In this document: positions 1-39,492 of the stretch, piece by piece
Layout: each line of letters begins with the position of its first letter
Position numbering within the stretch: position 1 is the stretch's first letter
DNA from: Euglena gracilis
Lineage: Eukaryota; Euglenida; Euglenophyceae; Euglenales
Length of the DNA: 64,000 nt
Assembly: GCA_039621445.1 (NCBI GenBank)
Contig: CP154955.1
Location: 25,704,354 to 25,768,353 of the forward strand
Reading direction: 5' to 3'
Made by a program: the position numbers and the translations under genes
The notes under the pieces: model-generated
Databases searched by the model: none
Told to the model about the DNA's origin: nothing
What the model saw: the letters and a program-made list of their open reading frames with translations, nothing else

Positions 1-19
1 TCGGTGATTGATCCGTGAT

Positions 20-205
20 AAATTGGTGCCTACAGGGGACCAGCTACCCCAAAGAGGCGCCCAACTAGGGTTAATACACATTGGGGGACCCGAGTGAGGC
101 CCCCTTCGCCGCCTCGCTTGGGTCCCCCAATGTTTTTTAACCCTAGTTGGGCGCCTCTTTGGGTTCGCTGGGTCCTCTGTAGACACCAAGTTAACGACGA
201 TGAGG
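20..205. repeat. Hairpin element, copy 1
   Basis: Two arms of about 65-70 bases form an inverted repeat: CAGCTACCCCAAAGAGGCGC ... GGGTTAATACACATTGGGGG on the left is answered by CCCCCAATG...TTAACCC and GCGCCTCTTTGGG on the right, around a short GAGGCCCCCTTCGCCGCCTC loop. A second copy lies at 18838-19010. Downstream (230-410) are short CCCTAACCC runs. Confidence 0.75.
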
Positions 206-782
206 GGATGGGATGGGACAGTTACAAATGGAAACTTGACCCTAACCCTACGCATTTAAATAACATCATCAACTTTTCTGGTTCTGAATTGCAGCAGCCT
301 TCCGGCCTGCGGCTGCTGCCCGGGAGGGGGGGGGGGGCTTAAAACGTCGGTCGCTAGTCAATCGACTTTTGATAACCTTAACCCTAACCCAAACCCTAAC
401 CCTTCATCTTCGTAGTTTGTGTGCATGTTCACCCCAACCCATACTTCTTCCGAATAGCTTCGGATACATACACCAAACCATTCCAATCGCTATCCTTCCA
501 CACCCACGCCTTTCGCCCTGCCAAAAATGCAGCCTCGTCCTGCAGTAAATCCTTCAAAACGCTTCAGTCAGAGGAATAATTGGGCCAAAGATAAACAGGC
601 CGGGGGGTCTGGGGGCCGGAAAGAACACCGTTTTCCGCAAATGGCACATATTGTGTGATATACATGTGTAAGAGCGTGTGAAAGATGTGGGGAGTTAAAA
701 AACTGAGCTGAATAATTTTCCGACTGATTCTCTCTCTCTCTCTCTCTAAACAGATGCACGGTCTCCTGATACGAGCAAGCAA

Positions 783-1121
783 ATACATGAGAGGAGGCTC
801 GAGATTTCGTTCGAGGGGGCTCTAGAGCCTCCTCGAACGACCTCGAACGACCTCGAACGACGTTCAAGGAGGCTCTAGAGCCTCCTTGAACGACCTCGAA
901 CAACGTTTGAGGAGACTCTGGAGCGTCCTCGAACCTCCTCGAACGACCTCGAACCACGTTCGAGGAGGCTCTAGAGCCTACTCAAACGTGGTTCGAGGAG
1001 GCTCCAGAGCCTCCTCGAACGCCTTTTAAGCCCCCCCCTCGAGGGGGGGTGCTTAAAAACGTTCGAGGAGGCTCGAGGTCGAACGTTCGATCTCGAGCCT
1101 CCTCCTACGGTTACCCCCCCC
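783..1121. repeat. Fold-back repeat rich in GTTCGAGG palindromes
   Basis: Many copies of CCTCGAACGA and its complement, arranged as small palindromes around GGCTCTAGAGCC, then CCCCCCTCGAGGGGGGG, ending in GAGCCTCCTCCTACGGTTAC. It is a member of the fold-back family described at 11076-13526. Confidence 0.7.
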
Positions 1122-1194
1122 GGGGGGTCCGGAGTGCCTTGGGGTGCCTGCCCAGGCAGGCACTACCCCCCCCCCGGAGTGGGGTCGGCACCAC

Positions 1195-4100
1195 CTTTGG
1201 AAAGCAGCCTGGTCCCGCACCGCCGCGCTGGCCAGCTTCCCCAGCTGGCGCTTGATGGACGGCGCGTCCTTCTCGAAGTTCCGGCGGCCCGCTCGCTGCC
1301 CCCTCCACGGGACCCCCTCCCACCCCACCCTATGCCGATCCCCTCCAGGCAGGAGCCGGGCAGCAACCCTCAGGAGTTGGTTTTGGGGGGCCAGGGTACG
1401 GTTTGCACCAACGGGCTGGTGGGGGGGGGGGGGTCGGACACAGGGGGGGGGGGGGGGGGCACAAATGAGATACAGTTGGCCAACAGAAGAATTACCCCAC
1501 CTTGCTGAAAGGATGATTTAGGGTGTTTGAAAAAAACATTGTTTGCTTTTGAAAGAATTTAACTTTAACCTTTACAAGATTATCCCAATTTTTCACTGGA
1601 TTGCTTTGTTTTTTTTGTGATTGCTGTTCAGATGGAAGGTTCATTTCGAGGAAGACCTAAACCCTGGACAACCTGGGCGGGGGCTCTTCGGCAGCGTTCT
1701 CATCCACCGGGAGAGTTATGGTAGGAGGAAGCGCCGTAGGAGGAAGCTCTAGCGCCTTCGTCGTTCGAGGTCGTTCGAGGAGGCTCTGGAGCCTCCTCCT
1801 ACTAACATGGATGTATTCATCACGAGACCCAGGACAGCAAACAGGGAACTGGAGGCAACGAAACTTTTTGGCACAGGCCCCCCTGTGTCATGCAATTTTC
1901 ACCCATTTTGTGTGCGTGTTGACCTCACCCTGTCCCTTCAATTAACAACATAAATCCGTTTATCTGCCATTTTCTTATGTGTTCATGTTGACCTAACCCT
2001 ATCCCTTCAATTAACAACATAACGCCTTTTTCAACCCTTTTTGATGTGCGTGTTGACCCCTATCCTTTCAATGAGCAATGTAACTGCTTTTTGTTTTCCA
2101 ACTCCTTTTGTGTGCATGTTGACCGCCGCACAAAAACGCGGACGTTCGAGGTCGTTTGAGGAGGCTCGAGATCGAACGTTCGATCTCGAGCCTCCTCCTA
2201 CAGTTACCCCCCCCCTGGTCGGCCAGGATGTCCACGGGCCAGGGGGAGGGGGGGGGGGGCGATACCAGCAGCAGCGGGAGTGGTGGACGGAGACGAAGTT
2301 CAGGAGGCAGTAGAACCAGCCCACGATGGGCTGCAGGGCGAGGGCCCGCTTGATAAAGGCCCGCAGGAAGGCGACGGACGCGAAGGTCTCAATCGCGGCC
2401 ACCGGGCGGCCGGGCCAACCTCCCCGGAGGGTCACGGTCGGAGGACGTGCTCAACGACACTCTCGAGCATCCTTGAACGTCGTTCGAGCACGTTGGAGGT
2501 CATTCAGGAATGCCCGAGAGCATCCTCAAATGTCTTTCGAGGTCAACGTTTCTAAGACATTCGAGTATGCTCGACCTCGAACGTTTGACCTCGAGCATCC
2601 TCCAGCAGATAAACCCTCCCCCCAAATAATACCGGCCCTCGGGGTCCGACTTCGGCCGCCGAAATAATACTTCCCTCCCGGTTTCGGGCCGAGTGCCCGG
2701 ATTTTTGACCTGAAAATGTAAGTAGAAATCACAGTCTCTGACAACAAAATGTATTTTTCTGGATCATCTGGCCTCCAAAAAAATGCTATGAGAAAGTACA
2801 AAAAATGACCCCAACGGGGGGTTTAGGCGCTATTTTTGCTCCTACGGAACTTCGAAAAATTTCGAAAATTTTTGGGAAATAATACCCCCCCCGGGCCGGG
2901 ACTTCGCGCCTGAGCCCTTTTGATTACACAAGCTTTCACATAAGGCCAGCACATACTGCCCCTGCCCTTACGATCAGTTTCGTGTGCTGCTATTCCAAAC
3001 CAATGTCAGTTAATATTGCTTGAGTCTATTTCGGGCGAAAAAAAATACACCCCGGATTCCTAATTAGAAAAAAAAAAAAAAAAAAAAGCATTAACCAAAA
3101 AAAAAAAAAAAACGAAAAAAAAAAAAAAAAAAAACACCAACACCCCGGGGGGGAGGGCATTATTTGGGGGGGGGTTACCCGCCCCCAACCCCTACCCCTA
3201 CCCTGCCCCGCCGAGCAATGACCCGGATTTGGTGGGTCCCCCACGATAATCGCCGGACGGACCGCTGCACCTGCGCCGTCCCTGAAAGCAGCACCTGGGC
3301 AGGGGGCATACACAAGCCGCCCACCGGGCCCGACCGGGACCGCCGGGTCTCGGTCGGTTGGTTTGGGTCAATGGTTGCGGCGGTTTTTGCGGGCTTGCCG
3401 GCATGTTTGAGAACAACGGCGGGGCCGAATCGCCCTCCTCGCAATCCAGAGGGACGGTTACCGGGTCAAGCGGGCGGCTCGCTCCGCCGCGGCCGGCCGG
3501 CCCGGTGTGCAGCAAAGCCACGGCCATGCTGTCGGTCAGGGACCGGTGGTTGCACAGCACCACCTTGCTGCGGCCCTCCAGCGCCTTTGGGTGCGCCCCT
3601 GGGGGCGCTTTGGAGCCGGCCCCTCCACCCCGAACCTGTCGCCCCCACCCAGTGCCAGCAAACTTGTCAGCTAGAGCGGAGGAGGAATGGTGCCTCCCCC
3701 CTCCGGGCGCTTGGCGCGGGCCATGATTGAAGGTAAGGCCAGGGGGCCAACCTTAGGGGGGCCAAGTTTGCATGTTAAGAATTTTGGTGGCCATGTACAA
3801 AAGGCCTAAGGCCAACTTCAGGGGGGCCATGTTTGCATACAGGAGGAGGGGGACCAAGCGCCCGGGGGGGGGGGGGGGGTAGGTTTAGAGATTTGCATGG
3901 CGGTAAAACCTAAAACCCCCTCCCAAACAATATACCTCCCAAATAATATACCCCCCCGGCTGGGGACTTTGGCTGCCCAAATAATATACCCCCCCCCCTG
4001 CAGCACCCCAGAGAGGGAAATCGAGAAAGGGAGAAAAGCTTGACTTCTGTCCAAAAACAACACATTTTGGAAAAAATGACTGTTACCAAACCTCAAACAT

Positions 4101-6247
4101 AGCGTCAAAAACGTGCAAAATGCAGAAGTCATATAAAATGTGCTTTTTGGGCGGGTCTGTTTTGAGCCTGAAAAAAATTGCCCAAATAATACACCCCCCC
4201 AAATAATGTACCCCCGGCCCCAACTTTGGCTGCCCAAAGAAAATACCCCCCGGGAATTTTATTTAGGGGGGGGGGTACCTGCCTCCCTACCTACCCACCT
4301 ACCCACCTGCTTGCTTTGTCAGGTTAACTCGCAAAGTGGCCTCCCCCGCACCACCTCGTGAGGTTGCAGACCCGACCGGAGCCGCCGTCCCTGTTTCCCT
4401 AAGCCGGTCGGCAGGGGTGGCGGCACACAGTCTGCAAAGGTGCTCCTCCACGGTTCAGTGACCCTTTTCACCGCGTTCCTCCCGTCCCCAGGCAGGGTCC
4501 AGAGCGGGTGCTGGCCGGGTCACAGCGCTGACGTCACACGCACCATAGCCAGGCGGTCCCCCACTACCTGCCAACCTACCTCCCTCCCTCCCTCCCTCCC
4601 TCCCTCCCTCCCTCCCTCCCTCCCTCCCTCCCTCCCTCCCTACCAACCTGTCTACTGACTGACCTGCCAATCAGGGGTTTTCTTAAGGACCCCCCCCCCC
4701 GGGGGGTCCAGCCTCTGGCTGGCAAAAAGGCTGCTGGCTGGAAATGAGCTGCTGGCTGGACCCCCCGGGGGGTATAGGGGGGGGGGGGTCCGGGGCTTGA
4801 GGGGGCTGGGCTGGGCTGGGTCGGTGAAAAACAAATTTTTCTAAGACATTTTTGCCTTCTCGACATTTTGATGGATGGAGCTAGGTCAAGGCTGGGGGGC
4901 TGTGATGGAGGAAGCTGTGATGAGGGGGGAAAATGCAGGGAAAGATGGACTGGGCAGCCCAGTTGGCTGGCCAGCCTGCGGCCGGCTGGCCCGGCCTCCG
5001 GCCGGGCTGGACCCAACTTTATTTCACTCGACCCCCCGGGGGGGGGGCTCCCAGCCCGAATTTGGGCTGCTGGCTGGATTTGAGCTGCTGGCTGGCTGGC
5101 CCCCCCCCCCCGGGATAGGGTACCTCCGGCTCAAGAAAACCCCTGCTGCCAACCCACCAACACCAGACTTGCTGCCCCCCAGGTTGTTGTAGTCGCCCCC
5201 CACCGCTCGGCTGCCGGGTCAAGACACTCCTCCTCTTTCAAAGGGATTTGACGGGTGGATCGTTGGCCCCAAGCCCGTTTGAGTCAGCATGACCCCCTTA
5301 GGTTCGGCTCTCAGGCTGTTGGGGCAATGAGCCGGGGAAGGAGACAGCATGACTTCCCAATCAAATTCTCCCCAAAGTGACCCCCAACCCAAGGAGGCCG
5401 ATTTTACTGCGCCAGCCACCTTCCAAACCCACCTGCCTCCCCATTGGGTCAGGGTGAAGTGAATGTATGGATCTCTTCAACACGCAAAGCGCGTGAAAAA
5501 CAGATTTTGCTAAGGTTTTGCCCAGGGTATTGCCACCCGACAGGTTTCCTGGCAGTTCAGTTAAGGCTGGTGAAATGCTCGTGTTTACAATAGGTGGGAA
5601 AATCTTTTTGTCGCTTTCCCCTGCTAGGAACTTTGACTATTCAAAAGCTCTTCAATGACGTTCCTTAAGAATGAATGCGAAAATAACATACCAGCCAAAC
5701 AACACCCAAAGAAAACACACGTGTGTGGGGATGATTGTTTGTTGTTCAGCTCAGGGGCTCAGGGGGCTGGAGAAAGCTCTGATCCCCAGGTCATTGAACA
5801 AACCTACACCACAAGCTCGGCAAAAAAATTACCTCGCCATCCCTGAAAATCATCCATGTCGGGGGCCTCAAGGGCGGACAGGGCACCAACGTCGCCGTAG
5901 AACTCCACGTCCAGACCCCGCCACACGCACCACCACGTCACCGCCCGCCATGTGTGGCGGGCCACAAAGTTGAGCAACCACTGGTGGCCCCCGGGGAAGA
6001 TGGGCGCCACCACCAGCAGCGATGCGATGAGCAGCACGTTGTAGTCAGGGCGTCGCTGACCTCCCCCACCTTCTGGTGGTGAGCAGGGACAGTGGGGCTG
6101 GCGGGAAAAGGCGGCGGGCTGGCCGGCCTCCTCGGATGGGTCGGTTCTGGCTTCAGCGAGGCCCTGATTGCAGTTGAAGAACATGGTCGCCAGCAGGACG
6201 AGGGTGTATGCCCCGCCGAGGGAGGCGTAGGCCACGGCGCGCAGCAT
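1195..6247 (-). CDS. 1-acyl-sn-glycerol-3-phosphate acyltransferase (LPAAT/AGPAT, PlsC family), 3' partial
   Basis: This gene would transfer an acyl group from acyl-CoA to lysophosphatidate to make phosphatidate, at the ER or plastid envelope. Exons seen: 5833-6055 (possibly continuous with 6056-6261), 3462-3598, 2289-2387 and 1195-1295. The first carries two hydrophobic segments and ends near VEFYGD. The second carries NHRSLTD, the HX4D catalytic motif. The third carries FIKRALALQPIVGW, the K..L...P..GW motif. The fourth carries RNFEKDAPSIKRQL, matching the (R/S)xWxKDxxTLK block of plant-type LPATs. Exons 2-3-4-5 join in phase with GT-AG sites (GTAATT, GTAACC, GTCCAC donors). The ATG at 6247 precedes the first membrane segment; an AG acceptor just upstream leaves an earlier 5' exon possible. 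The EGTR motif and C-terminus are not in the window, so the gene continues left. Oddity: about 15 extra residues (TGPAGRGGASRPLDP) after the HX4D block. Confidence 0.85.
1715..2207. repeat. Fold-back element with GTAGGAGG ends
   Basis: It starts GTTATGGTAGGAGGAAGC and ends GCCTCCTCCTACAGTTAC, so the ends are imperfect inverted repeats. Internal GTTCGAGG palindromes lie near both ends, with a tandem repeat (1905-2125) between them. Confidence 0.6.
1905..2125. repeat. Tandem repeat, unit about 72 bp, three to four copies
   Basis: Units share a TGTGTGCGTGTTGACC start, a CCCTATCCCTTCAATTAACA core and an ACATAA...CC(A/T)TTTT tail; copies begin near 1908, 1976, 2044 and 2110 with increasing divergence. 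Confidence 0.7.
2450..2610. repeat. GTTCGAGG-type palindromes
   Basis: Repeated GAGCATCCT...AACGTCGTTCGAG and CATTCGAGTATGCTCGACC segments ending GACCTCGAGCATCCTCC. They are related to the fold-back families nearby. Confidence 0.5.
2610..4262. repeat. Dispersed AAATAATAC-C(n) motif in LPAAT introns
   Basis: The motif CCCAAATAATAC followed by 5-9 C, and its complement, recurs near 2620, 2660, 2880, 3150, 3925, 3945, 3985, 4180, 4205 and 4235. Poly-A and poly-C runs lie between (3065-3135). Apart from the exons at 2289-2387 and 3462-3598, nothing else was recognised. Confidence 0.5.
4575..4640. repeat. (CCCT)n microsatellite
   Basis: About 15 uninterrupted TCCC units in an LPAAT intron, preceded by diverged CTACC units (4280-4310). 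Confidence 0.95.
4680..5140. repeat. Duplicated block, intact copy
   Basis: It begins CTTAAGGACCCCCC, passes through GGCTGGCAAAAAGGCTGCTG, GGGCTGGGTCGGTGAAAAAC and GGACC(C)AACTTTATTTCACT, and ends CCGAATTTGGGCTGCTGGCT plus GGTACCTCCGGCTCAAGAAA. The same series of segments occurs at 29960-31055, where it is interrupted by unrelated sequence. Confidence 0.7.
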
Positions 6248-6261
6248 GGGTCGGAGGCAGT

Positions 6262-7099
6262 CTGCCGCGGGAGAGGGGTGGATTGGTGGGGAAGGAAAGT
6301 CATAAGGGGCGTCTTGGGACAGAGGCACCCATTTGAACGGTGCCTCTATCCCAAGGAAGGTGGGGAAGCCCTGGTGACGTCACGTCTGACACGGACCAGA
6401 TCCATTTCGGGTTCCGGATGTCATTCCAGATGTTGGTTGCCTTCAAAGAGTAGCGGGCCACAGAAAAACAGTGGCGGAATACAGCTAGCCATGGTGGCGT
6501 CGACCGTTCTTGGTGCAGGGGGCTTTGTACAGCGAAGAGGTAAAGAAGTGAGTCGATCGCAGGGTCCGATCAGGGAGGAAAGCTGAAAGCAGTCTCGAAC
6601 CGAAGTGGGGGAGAGGAAGGGAGCGAAGAGGCGCAGCATCAGACAAGCACTGTGTTAAATCCCCCAGGACCATACGATGGGGGGTCCCCAACCCACCATG
6701 GCAGATTCCAAAGAGAAACGCCTTCGGCACCGAAGGCATCGAAGGAAAAATGTGACTGAAAAAGCGGCGCCGCCAGAAACACAGGAAGGTTGTTTGGACC
6801 CCCCCCCATCAGGATGGAGGGGGGTCCCACCCACCAACCATGGGGTTTCGGGGATTCCTGTGCATCTCTGCCCCTCCCCCCCCCCGGATGCCATCCACAA
6901 TTTCATTGTCCTGTTTTCTTGCGACGCTTTGTGGCATGCAAGGAGGCTGCATGCTGAGCCCGTGCAAACTCAAAAATGTGCTGGACCTGCAAATGAACCC
7001 AAAAAAACACAGTGCCTCTCGTGGCCCTCAAATAATTTTGTCCTACGCAATGGGACCAAGGGGGTACCCCACTGTGCCGGCGCAGCACGCCAGCCAGGG
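6262..7099. other. Intergenic or 5' region between LPAAT and the coiled-coil/GAF gene
   Basis: No coding exon was recognised. It contains a stem-loop AACGCCTTCGGCACCGAAGG at 6719 and short C runs. As both genes are on the minus strand, this interval should hold the LPAAT promoter and the upstream gene's polyadenylation site; no specific motif could be defended. Confidence 0.4.
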
Positions 7100-34128
<27,029 letters not shown>

Positions 34129-36070
34129 GGCGCCGGGGCACCGCCGGGCCTGCGCTGGCCACAGGAAGGCACGCGTGGGGGGGGGGGGTGACAAATGGGC
34201 CAGGGGTTAACCCCCTGGCAGCCCATCGGGCAGTGAGGCAGATCGTCCAGCCGACGGCATGGGGTCACAGCCCCTCAGAGGGAAGCGGACAAATCGGTCA
34301 GTGGTGAGCCCCAGGGCAAATGCTGGCAGATGGACGGCCGCTTAACCGGTGCAACCGGTGCTTCGTGTCAACCGCTTCGTGTTGGGGTGGGGCAGGGGGT
34401 CGATGAACGCCTTCCAAAACAAAAGGATAAACCAAACCAGGACGTCGACGATTGAGTTCTAGATGGGGTTCTGTGCAGAAGATGCAAGACCCACCTGAAC
34501 GCAGCAGGGGAAAATTGAAAATGCAAAAAAGCCCGATTTAACAGTTTGCAAATTCTGGGAATTTGATTTTGAGGACCTGAAATGACTATAGTTAGTGGGT
34601 GCATGATAACCGTGAACGAATTGAAGGCGATCCCCCAAAAAGCACACGCCAAGATCCGGGCACGGCACGGCACGGCACGGCACGCGGGGCACAGGGCGCA
34701 CGCGTGGTATCGGAGGGAGGTTTGCGGAGGGGATGGCGCCGACCACAGCTCGCCTCGGCGCGGACAGAGGAGGGGACAGGCACGCACCGGCGGCAGGAGA
34801 GGGGGGGGGGGCGACGGCGGGGGCGGCAGCCACGCCCCGGCGCCGTCCGCAGAGCGAGAGGGCGAGGGACTGTGGTGTGGTGGGGTGAGAGGGGTGAGGC
34901 CAAGGTGGGGGGGGGTCGGGGGTGGAGCCAGGGGGGAGGGGACCACCCCCAGGCCTGGGCCCGGCCGCCGGCCGCCGCGCCGACAGTGCCGACAGTGCCG
35001 ACCCCAGCGCCAGGCCCACAACCTGGCCATCGTCCGGGCGCCGAAAGACTCTTCCCTGGCCCTCTCCTTTGGCGCACACGGGGGGGGGGGGGCCGGGGCA
35101 CCTTGCGCAGGCACAGGGAGGCCCCGGGCTGACCTCCTCCCAGTGGCGCAGCGGCGAAATTTGGTTCGTTTCCGTGCAGGAATGCGATGCAGCGCAGGCG
35201 AACGGCCCAGCCCACACCGTAATACCGGAGCGGTGCCCTGGATGCCTGGCTCAGGCCTGCAATGAAGGCAACGTATGTGCCGGGGTGGGGTCAGGGAGCA
35301 GGATGGGACCAGCCGGGGGGACCCGCCTGTTGGATAGCGAACAGAACGGGGGGGCTGGGCCTTCCGCCCCGCCTGACAGACATCCTGAAACAGCATTTGG
35401 CAGCACATGGAACATGTGAGATCGTTCCTGATGCATGTCAAACCATGCACAGAGGTAGCCGTGAACCCCAAAATGAAAGTATGCCCACACATGTTCATGC
35501 ACACCCCCCAGCCTGCCCACCCCTCGTTTGTGGGCGGGTGGCTCGCCACAGCAGAACTCCTTCGTTGATTTTGAGGTCTCATATCTTTGCGAACTTGGTT
35601 TTGGGCATTTGGAAGGTGGATAGCTCCCGGGGCTGTGGCATATGGGTTGGGTTCTCCGATTTTTGGCCAAGGGAAAACCCTGAACACTGGGGGGGGGGGG
35701 GATCTAGCCAGAAACAATTGTCGACAGGAAAGATTCTGCTGGAAAAAAACACATGTTGGATTTTTTCATCTATAATTTTTTTGTCCATTTTAACCTCGCG
35801 TCCAGAATTTTCCCAGCATTTTAAAGATTTGTCTTTTTTGGGACATCCATCAGGATTAAAATCAAATCCCGAGGTTTTCCCAAATCCAAAATTCAAAAAT
35901 TGGTCAAATCTTAAACTCTAATATGCAAAAAAATACATTTTTTTTAGTTTGGATGATCATTGGGCTGCTGTCAGGGAGGTGGGGATGATTAAGGAATAGA
36001 AGGGGGACGTTTCCTGCATCCAACAGCCGGGTCCGACGGCCCACCGCGATAGCGGAGAGGGTCGGGATGG
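34129..36070. other. Intergenic region upstream of the coiled-coil/GAF gene
   Basis: 34.60-35.25 kb is strongly GC-rich with CGGCACGGCACGG repeats (34655-34690), a likely CpG-rich 5' region. A minus-strand open stretch at about 34945-35065 (DDGQVVGLALGSALSALSAR) could be a 5' exon but has no firm splice sites. The rest (35.4-36.07 kb) shows nothing recognisable. Confidence 0.35.
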
Positions 36071-37407
36071 TCAGAACTGCTGAGAAAGGCAGCGCACCAC
36101 CTCCTCCTTGGCCCCGGGCGACAGGTTGGAGAACCGCCCGTCGCAGGCCTCGTCCTCGCTTGGCTCCTCCAACGACTCCACCAGCGCCACCGTTTGGTAA
36201 GCCCCCCCCCCCCCAGGGCTGGACGAGAAGGCCTGGTGGGGCGTTGGACCTCCACGGGGGGGGGGGGGGGCTCGAATAGCAAACAGACAGCAGCGTTTCT
36301 GTTGCATTTCCCCTCGGTTTCAATCTCAGGGTTGACAGTTCCAGGCTTCTCCAGGAAGGGTCCTGACCATTGCTTACCGACCCAACGAAGTGGGTGACTG
36401 ACGTTTGAAAAGTGATCAAAATGCAATGACCGGGCCTCTGTGACGGGGGGGGGGGTGGTCGTTGGACATAGGGTAGTGACCAAAAAGGTGTCCTCTGACC
36501 GGGGGGGTGGTCGTTGGACATGGGGTCAAAAGAAAGTTGGTGGGTACCCGGGTCCCTACCCACCCAAAATTGCCCAAATTTTCCCTTCCGGCGCTTCGCG
36601 CCAAAAATTTTGGGCAATTTTGACAAATTTTTGTCCAAAAAGTGTCAAAAATGGCATTTTGGCCAAATTTTTGGCCAATTTTTGGGCAAAAATTTTCGTC
36701 CCGGCGCTTCACGCCGGGACCAAAAATTTGGTCAAACCTCCGAAAAGGTGTCCTCTGACCGGGGGGGTGGTCATTGGACATAGGGGGTCGTTGGACATAG
36801 GGGGGGGGGTAGTTTTTGAAAGTAAGTTAAGAACCCCCCCTCCAGGAGGGATTAATTACCGCGTTCAAAAAAAACCAGTCACCCACTTCCTTCCTGGGGT
36901 GGGGGGGGGGGGGCGGCCAGTTTGGCCATTGGGCCAAGACGGCCTAAAATCGATGAATTTTAGCCAAACCTCCCAAAAAATGATGCCTTCGGCCATTCCT
37001 GGCCGACCCACCCCTTCAGGGGGAGGGGGTCTGGAGCCAAAAAAAACCAAGTCAGTCACCCTGAAAAAGCAAGTCATTTGCCACCCCCTCCCCCCCGGGT
37101 TGGACATACCTTAAACACTGGTATGGCCTTGACCCCATTTGGTCGTGGTCCCACCATCCTGCTATGGGAAGTATCTCATTGCTCTTTTGTGGCCAAGGTG
37201 TCGTCCTTTGTTGGGTGACTGGGGTGTCAGCTGTTGATTGGAAACCCCCAGCAGGTGGAAAATCATCGCAGAGGAAGGGGGGCCAAAACAGCGGGCTGGG
37301 CCCATCCTCGAGACTCTGCAGCAGCTGGGACTTCAACTCGCGCACCGCCGCCACGTCGTCCCAATTCTTCAGCTCTTCCTTGCTGAGGTTCAGGCGGGAG
37401 GAGAGGG
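36071..37407 (-). CDS. Short unrecognised gene, last two exons visible
   Basis: Two GC-rich exon-like segments lie between the MFSD1 gene and the coiled-coil/GAF gene. The downstream one (36071-36175, 35 codons including TGA) starts after a GAG acceptor and reads SLEEPSEDEACDGRFSNLSP, then GAKEEVVRCLSQQF-stop. The upstream one (about 37290-37407, acceptor GGCAG) contains LNLSKEELKNWDDVAAVREL and KSQLLQSLEDG. Both are acidic and helical and look like the end of a regulatory or adaptor protein; no domain was recognised. The donor of the upstream exon is ambiguous (GTTTTG or a GC site) and no start codon was found. A hydrophobic open frame at 37560-37726 could be a 5' exon but has no clear splice sites. 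Confidence 0.4.
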
Positions 37408-39492
37408 CTGCCCTCGTGGCGGGTCACTGGAGATCACTGTTCTCCCCGGACCCCCACAGCGGCGCGGGTGACCGGTGCCGCATGGCCTGGGTTGGAATGC
37501 ACCGAAAACAGGAATTCGAAAATAGCCATGACGTGTTGGTTGTTCTCCGGACCACTGGAACCAAGGGACGTGAGCTGCACCGATTATTGTAAAATGCATG
37601 CGGAACTTCATGAGGACGTTGAGCCAGTGCTCTGATGGCTTTCGAGGTGGCCATAACCGACGCAACAACGTTGAGCAACGCAAAGGGGAAAGGGAGACCA
37701 GCCTCACCAACCTTAGGCAACGCCAATTGCCCGACTTTTTGACGACTTACGGACCCCCGCTGAAAGGACGCAAATTTTCAGATTCAGACGTGTGAGCAGC
37801 AGTTTTGGGCCAAAATTTTCACAACATGGTCTGCGGTTATCTGTCTAAATTGCAAAATGCTGTCTGGAAAGTTCATCTTTGGGTCATTCACATCCATTTG
37901 ACAAAGAAATACATGCTTTTGAATGCTCATTATGTTGACAGTTTGTCAGGCGGGAACCTGCGAAGCCTATGCCAGCCACTGGCTTCAGAAGTGCTGTGTT
38001 GAAATTCTGTTGCGGTCTGGATTGTGAAAGTTGAACAAATGATGCAGTGGGAATCAAATTTGGGGGGTTTGCCTTTCACATCTGTTCCAGAAGTTAAGGG
38101 CTCCTGTCGGCAGTGTTGTCTGTTTCCCGCCCCAATCACTGGCCCTCCGGACTCCCGGGAGGTTCAAATTTGGGCGGGATGCTCACACGGGGCCTCTCCC
38201 TCAAAGGCCACAACATATTGACCCCCCTGCAGAGGGAGGTCCGGCAGCACATCGACACAACCGGGACTCCAGAGGCCAGGCAGGGGGCAGGTGGGGGTCG
38301 GACCCCCCGGTCCAGCAGGGTGGGGGGTGAGGGGACACGCCCCCCTCCTAAAAAGTGGCGCGTGTCAGGGTGACTGAACTTCGGCCCGGCACGAAGCACC
38401 AGGCCGAAATTTTGCCACCCCAAAAATCGGCCAAAAACAGTCATTTGGGGCACTTTTTGGGAATAAAAAATGGCAAAGTCTTTCGGCGTGAATTGCCAGA
38501 AGGAAAATTTTGACCTTTTGGGAAGTCCCGGGTATCCCTCCCTTCCCCCGGGGTTGGTCCGGACCCCGATGGCAGTGGGGGGGGGGGGGGGATCTGGTCC
38601 CCCCCGCAGGAGGGAGGTGGGAGGACACCCCTCCTCTAATACGCACACCCTCCTGACATCAAACCCCAAGAGCAGATGTTCTCCTGCTGATTTGTGTTTT
38701 ACAAAATTTTGGAGGCTTTTAGGGGAGCTATTCCCAAAACACCCCGAAAAACGGCCAAAATTTTTCAAAAATCAGCATTTTGCAAAACACCTAAAAAGGG
38801 CTTAGAAGCAAGGGGGGGGAGCGTAACATGGACCCTCGAAAAAAAAAAACGCAACACAAAAAAAAGGAAAAAAACAAAAAGGCAAAATAACGCAAAATAA
38901 ACCCAAGTTGCATGTTAAATGTTTTAGGAGCTCTCCCAGGATGTGCACTTTTCCACTGGAGAGGACTTACAAAATATTCGGATCCACTGGGGAAATTTTT
39001 GCATTTTGCATGGAAAAAAAAAAGCATTTTGTTGACCAAAAAAATGTAAAAATGACAAAAAATGACAAAAATTTGGTCTCGGGGGAGGGGACAAAGTGAG
39101 GAATTTTTTCAAGGACAATAAACTTTTAAAACAGATAAATTTTTCCAGAGGGAAATCCAAAAATGGCCAGGGAAAAAAACACAAAAAAAAACACCACAAA
39201 AAAACACAAAAAAAAACGTTTTGGGCAATTAGCGCTGCCTAAGCCAAATGGTCACAGTTTGTTCCCTATCGCCCATTGTGCACCTATCCCCTTGGGAAGC
39301 TACCAGTTCACAAGTCAGCGAGTACAAGCTTGGAAGACAACTTCCCAAGCAGCGAAGATGGCAACCTTCCCCTTGTGGAAGGGGATGGCCTTCTTAGGGT
39401 GGCGAAATTCGACATTATAGAAACACACACCTGTTGGATTCTGACCAGAAATATGCGATGGATCCCACAGCACAAGTCAGTGACTACAGAGG
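37408..39492. other. Region between MFSD1 3' end and the short unrecognised gene
   Basis: Contains the dispersed repeat at 38340-38600 (related to 21620-21900), A-rich DNA (38820-39220), and a hydrophobic minus-strand open frame at 37560-37726 of doubtful status. No RNA gene was seen. Confidence 0.4.

Noticed and set aside
34592-35265. Long Arg/Pro/Gly-rich open frames on both strands
   Set aside because: GC-rich DNA yields long frames in every register; none shows a domain or matched splice sites, so it is noted only as a probable 5' region.
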